In this document: positions 61,301 through 64,000 of the stretch, piece after piece
Layout: the number at the start of each line of letters is the position of its first letter
How positions within the stretch are numbered: position 1 is the first letter of the stretch
NCBI RefSeq assembly: GCF_019145375.1
Contig: NZ_JAHSTX010000001.1
Coordinates: 2,455,001-2,519,000, forward strand
Source of the DNA: Pseudomonas triticicola
Lineage (GTDB): Bacteria > Pseudomonadota > Gammaproteobacteria > Pseudomonadales > Pseudomonadaceae
DNA: 64,000 nucleotides
Direction: 5' to 3'
Program-made: the position numbers and the translations under genes
Notes under the pieces: generated by a model
Databases searched by the model: none
What the model was told of the DNA's origin: nothing
Seen by the model: only the letters and a program-made list of their open reading frames with translations

Positions 61301-64000
61301 GAACGCGGATTAAGGTGGTGATAAGCGGCGAACCCGTCCATGGTCATGGCATCACGCGCCAGCTGTGTCATGTTCTGCCAGCTCTGGATCCGCGTTGCAG
61401 TGATCTCATTGAAGGGTGTTCCGGCGACACGGTCACGCAGGAGCACGCCGGTTTCACTCAGTTGGCCATCAGCGTTCACGTAATGTTCAAAGGTTTTTAC
61501 GGAGAGGCGATTCTGCCGTGCGAAGCCCTGCCGGGTGAGTCTCGACTGCTCCTCGACTGGCAATGCCTCCCAGGTGCGCAAATGTTCGGCGGTTATTTCT
61601 CCACCACCGGGCACACCCAGGCGTTGCCACTGATCGCCCTGAATATGCTGCACGAGCAGCTCGGTTTGCCGGTTGTTGTGATAGACCCGCGCCTGAAGAA
61701 AACCGTCCTGCGTACGCGCGATCTGTCGCACCTCGTACACAGCGGCTGTACCTCGGTGATCTGTATGACGAATGTGGGACAGGTGCCCGTCGGCTGCAAC
61801 ATACACACCTTGAGTGTTACGCGTGAGCCCGGCGATACGTGACTCGGGAACGGCGAAACGACCGTAGCGCTTATGGCTCAGCGCCTGCGCCTGGCCGATG
61901 TGCGCAGTCGACACATGACCTGCAACAGCCTGAGTCGCGACGTCGAATTGGTCCAGCGCACTGCCGAAAGGCCTCATGGAATCGGCGTCAAAGGCATACC
62001 AATGTCCGCCCCTGAGGACCGCAGCGACCTCCAACTTCTGGCCCGCTACATTCAACCCCCCGATCGCCGCAGCGTCGTACTGTTTGCTCACCGCCTTCAA
62101 GACATCGTAACTGGCGGCCGCCCCCCTGAGCCTGTTGATCGCTCTGCCGCCTTTGGACAATACGTACAAGCCGCCAACGCCGACAAGTCTGGCCAAATCT
62201 CCCAATCCACTGACGGGATTGAGCATTTCTATGGCCGACACACCGATGACGTTGACCGACCTCAGTACCCTGGCTCCGGCAGAAACGGCAGTACGTCCGA
62301 TCTTCAGGAGTTTTCCGGCAGTTGCAGCGCCAGCAGTGAGAAATCCGAATACGTCCAGCAGCAGATCAAATGCTGCCTCGCCATAACTGCCGGCCTGAAG
62401 ATTGACTATCGCAGAACGGAAAGGAATCAGGTTCAGCAGAAAATCGTTCAAGGGCCTGGGAGCGAAATACGCATCTAACGGGGTTTGCCCGCGTGCCAAT
62501 TGTTTTATTGCAGGATCATCGAGATCAAGGTGCTGGAGAAATACATCGGCAATGCAACGGGCCCGAGCGCTGTGGAAGCTGTTCAACAGCGAGTCGTTCG
62601 AAGATCGCTCGTGATCGAGATCATTTCCGGTGTCTCGTGGTTTAAGCTCTTTGGTCGCAAAGTATTTGTTGGCATCTCTTGATTGCCTGCTCTTCGCTCT
62701 GTACAGGTTCGCCTGTGCAATCGTACCTTTCTCGAAATTGATCTCGTACGCTTGAAAGTTTCCGCGCAACTCGGTTCTGAGGAGCAGCCAAGGCTCTTTT
62801 TGTTCCGGACTATTATTGAAAAAACCGTCGGATGTATACGAACTTTCCTGGAAGAAGGTGAGTTTTGCGAATTGCAGAGTCTTCCTGTCTGCCAATGGAA
62901 GCTGCGCGATCATGTGCCTGATCGTTGTAGCGACGGCAGATTTTTTTTCTCTGATTGCAGTGGCGAACTGCTCTTCGAAAACCGCCAGTACGCCAAATGT
63001 CGGATTATCGTTTACAGCGTCTAGCGGGAGGCGAGCGTCGCTTGACGTGAGGGGCCGCAGATTGGGCAGGTCCATCATCGCGTAATCCAGAAGCGAATGA
63101 GTCCCGGCGAATCCTCTTTGGCCGCTCTCCCCTCGATAGATATCTGTACTGAGCGCCTTCACTTCAAACAGCGCGCCTAGATCACCGAATCGCTTCTTCA
63201 GGATTGTCAGTGCGATTTCTCTGCGCGTTGGTAGCTCCCGGGTAAGTATGCTGGAGGCAGTAAGCCGCTCATCAAGTTGTGCGTTGAATGCGTTTCTCGC
63301 CGCTTCAAGCGTCGCGACCGTGTACGTATCATCGTGGTTTTTTTTTATCACTCCGTTGGCTATTGCCCAATCCAGTACTGAAACTGTCTGGGCGCGTTGA
63401 GTGGCGGCGGTATCGATCTCGCGAAATTGATCAGCATCACTCATGACCTGAGCGAACGTCATGTCGAGAACCTTGCCCGGGTGCAAAGCCTCTATCGTCA
63501 TTGCCGCGATCGTCACGTTGGCCCAGGCCTGACTGCCGATGGTTACATTAGGAGGAATCTTCTGAATCAACAGAGACGGGGCAATTCTGGCAATCAGGAT
63601 GCGGGCACCGACTTGTGCCATTGCGGCGCTGGTGCGACCGGTCGATCTCAAGTGCTCAGCAAGACCATCCACGACCGCGCGAGGAGCCTCTCCCCAATAC
63701 TGCTCACTGGCCAGATCAAAACCAGCGATTTTATTGCGATCGGGGGCGAAGATTGATTCAGGATCCATCTGCAGAGCAATTCCGGCCAGCAGGTAATCCG
63801 TGACGCTGCTATCGCTTTCCATGCCCTGCATTTTATGTTGCAGCGCTTTGCCCATCAGCTGCCCCTGGGGAGAACCGACCAACGCCTCCAGCATCTTCGC
63901 CGGCTCATGCTGCGCCATTATGGGGATGGGGTCGCAATAGTTCAGGAACTCCAGCACACCGCCTTTGGTTTGCATGACCAGCGGCTGATCGCCCAAATGG
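58372..64000 (-). CDS. Giant effector/toxin-like protein with HTH-like repeats and C-terminal SET domain (partial)
   Basis: At least 1,875 residues are visible; the true start is beyond the window. Numbering takes the codon at 63996 as residue 1. Residues 1-800 include blocks I associate with Pseudomonas dermonecrotic-toxin-like (DUF6543) proteins (FLLNLIPFRSAIVNLQAGSY near 520, HWYAFDADSMRPFG), with a hydrophobic, membrane-seeking stretch at about 540-640. Residues 801-1594 are four repeats of about 200 residues (starting 801, 1000, 1203, 1409), each made of three units with a helix-turn-helix look (GFAHRHNLAPKTFEYYV). Residues 1605-1624 are basic and nuclear-signal-like (RKRP, then KSARRSR). 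Residues 1745-1874 resemble a SET methyltransferase (CARRDIPQFEVLGPYAGKY, LSLVNTS, IKKGEELLLDYG). I infer an effector acting in a eukaryotic host. Base composition looks less GC-rich than neighbouring genes, suggesting transfer. Confidence 0.85.
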   Translation of the reverse strand, partial: HLGDQPLVMQTKGGVLEFLNYCDPIPIMAQHEPAKMLEALVGSPQGQLMGKALQHKMQGMESDSSVTDYLLAGIALQMDPESIFAPDRNKIAGFDLASEQYWGEAPRAVVDGLAEHLRSTGRTSAAMAQVGARILIARIAPSLLIQKIPPNVTIGSQAWANVTIAAMTIEALHPGKVLDMTFAQVMSDADQFREIDTAATQRAQTVSVLDWAIANGVIKKNHDDTYTVATLEAARNAFNAQLDERLTASSILTRELPTRREIALTILKKRFGDLGALFEVKALSTDIYRGESGQRGFAGTHSLLDYAMMDLPNLRPLTSSDARLPLDAVNDNPTFGVLAVFEEQFATAIREKKSAVATTIRHMIAQLPLADRKTLQFAKLTFFQESSYTSDGFFNNSPEQKEPWLLLRTELRGNFQAYEINFEKGTIAQANLYRAKSRQSRDANKYFATKELKPRDTGNDLDHERSSNDSLLNSFHSARARCIADVFLQHLDLDDPAIKQLARGQTPLDAYFAPRPLNDFLLNLIPFRSAIVNLQAGSYGEAAFDLLLDVFGFLTAGAATAGKLLKIGRTAVSAGARVLRSVNVIGVSAIEMLNPVSGLGDLARLVGVGGLYVLSKGGRAINRLRGAAASYDVLKAVSKQYDAAAIGGLNVAGQKLEVAAVLRGGHWYAFDADSMRPFGSALDQFDVATQAVAGHVSTAHIGQAQALSHKRYGRFAVPESRIAGLTRNTQGVYVAADGHLSHIRHTDHRGTAAVYEVRQIARTQDGFLQARVYHNNRQTELLVQHIQGDQWQRLGVPGGGEITAEHLRTWEALPVEEQSRLTRQGFARQNRLSVKTFEHYVNADGQLSETGVLLRDRVAGTPFNEITATRIQSWQNMTQLARDAMTMDGFAAYHHLNPRSFRSYVRLDGSLGPMGESLMFRAGGGTYDRITDDHLVQWQELFEQPDNSLTANQFQTQRRLDPRLWERYVNHNGSLKEAAVRRVARASAAAVRTGHGSIKRISAADLQTWEALSSEEQLRLTRKGFAREHHLSVKTFEHCVQPDGQLSATGVLVRDRPTDAPFNEINEVHIRSWQNMTQQARDAMTTDGFAAHHHVNLNTFRTYIRPNGVLTPSGESLLFKFAGGSYNTITDEHIRQWSRLLAQADGSVTQEAFLRQHGLDPNLWKFQVKPDGSLREATAQRLQRAQPSHQLPPVQAPGVRRNVITGEHLRAWEALAPEEQRRLGPQGFAHQQHLSLKTFDYYVQPDGQLSTTGVLVRDRPASTPFNKVTAMHIQTWRGMTAQVRDVTTLEGFAGQYHLHPSTLKNYLQTDGRVTSIGEALLFKAGGGTYNPITDEHLRQWSTLFASADNSVTPEQFVSRNRLNPLNWTNYVKANGSLKDKTRRRLDRAGANTKSPSVGTETDAAAKKQTITAEHLRAWEALPPKEQLDITRKGFAHRHNLAPKTFEYYVQPGGQLSAAGVIVRDRLAALPFNEVSEINIRRWQSMTQQARDAMTLQGYAGLHHLNPGTFRSYVRRNGSLGPNGEALMNRLAGRTYNLITDDHLRQWRTQLGKADNSVTSAQFMRQHQFNPVSWGRFVDGDGSLKEAAVSRLDRAQHAAAEQADTTRKRPATDPLDPPLKSARRSRFEDPQIPGPSSAVEPDVVEIVPGGSRPLRRHQIDNTLPILQDPANPRLSLTRSLEGPIDEIRIAYWNGLLDGLNSATKERVSTQIKASIKDWLRTEGQHQSRFDECLKVVAAMDDDGPARGACVCARRDIPQFEVLGPYAGKYHPSEASLFQEQRKQGSEAVLTYIFGTLSDTRTVSGLHTGNTLSLVNTSQLKNGPVWKSNNVTSISVGKNLTFYVALSDIKKGEELLLDYGPYYQPVPDIAIKPDPGR

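Noticed and set aside
59215..61596. TAL-effector identity for the repeat array
   Set aside because: The units are about 60-70 residues with a Trp and HTH-like spacing, not the 33-35-residue TAL repeat. Only a general analogy of tandem DNA-binding units is kept.

Overview
The window is a GC-rich chromosomal segment from a Pseudomonas, almost certainly of the P. fluorescens group. The basis is the pyoverdine-type peptide synthetases, the tandem cbb3 oxidase operons followed by ccoGHIS-hemN-anr-apt, an Aer transducer beside them, a DUF6124 gene, and many copies of the Pseudomonas REP element. No rRNA, tRNA, CRISPR array, transposase or phage gene was seen.

Siderophore region (1-28,000). A minus-strand block reads: type II thioesterase, SyrP-like Asp hydroxylase, three NRPSs with six modules in total, then a discrete alpha/beta-hydrolase. 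Adenylation pocket residues read by eye predict Lys, Asp, Ala, Thr, Ala, (hydroxy)Orn, with epimerase domains after Asp, Thr and Orn. Together with the hydroxylase this matches the pseudobactin B10 side chain (L-Lys, D-OHAsp, L-Ala, D-aThr, L-Ala, D-cyclic-OHOrn). The line ends in an epimerase with no TE domain. PvdS-type iron-starvation promoters (TAAAT-N16-CGT) precede the first NRPS and a divergent SCP2-JmjC fusion gene; a one-mismatch version precedes the thioesterase.

Metabolic region (28,000-36,000). It holds an MFS transporter, a class I terpene synthase related to 2-methylisoborneol/2-methylenebornane synthases, an SDR overlapping a GH15 enzyme, an epoxide-hydrolase-like enzyme, and a GlxA-type regulator divergent from an isonitrile hydratase gene. 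A CPBP membrane protein and Aer follow, then a repeat-rich stretch (38,650-40,750) with a DUF6124 gene that has a structured leader.

Respiration region (40,757-58,158). Two complete ccoNOQP operons are followed by ccoGHIS, a SafE-like membrane protein, hemN, a small unknown protein, anr and apt. A perfect Anr box lies before hemN and weaker ones before the second ccoN and ccoG, so the oxygen sensor Anr probably controls its own neighbours.

Right edge (58,372-64,000). A minus-strand gene, cut by the window end, encodes at least 1,875 residues. It has a region resembling Pseudomonas dermonecrotic-toxin-like (DUF6543) proteins, then about twelve units that each look like a helix-turn-helix, a basic nuclear-localisation-like patch, and a C-terminal SET methyltransferase domain. 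This candidate chromatin-directed effector is the most unusual object in the window.
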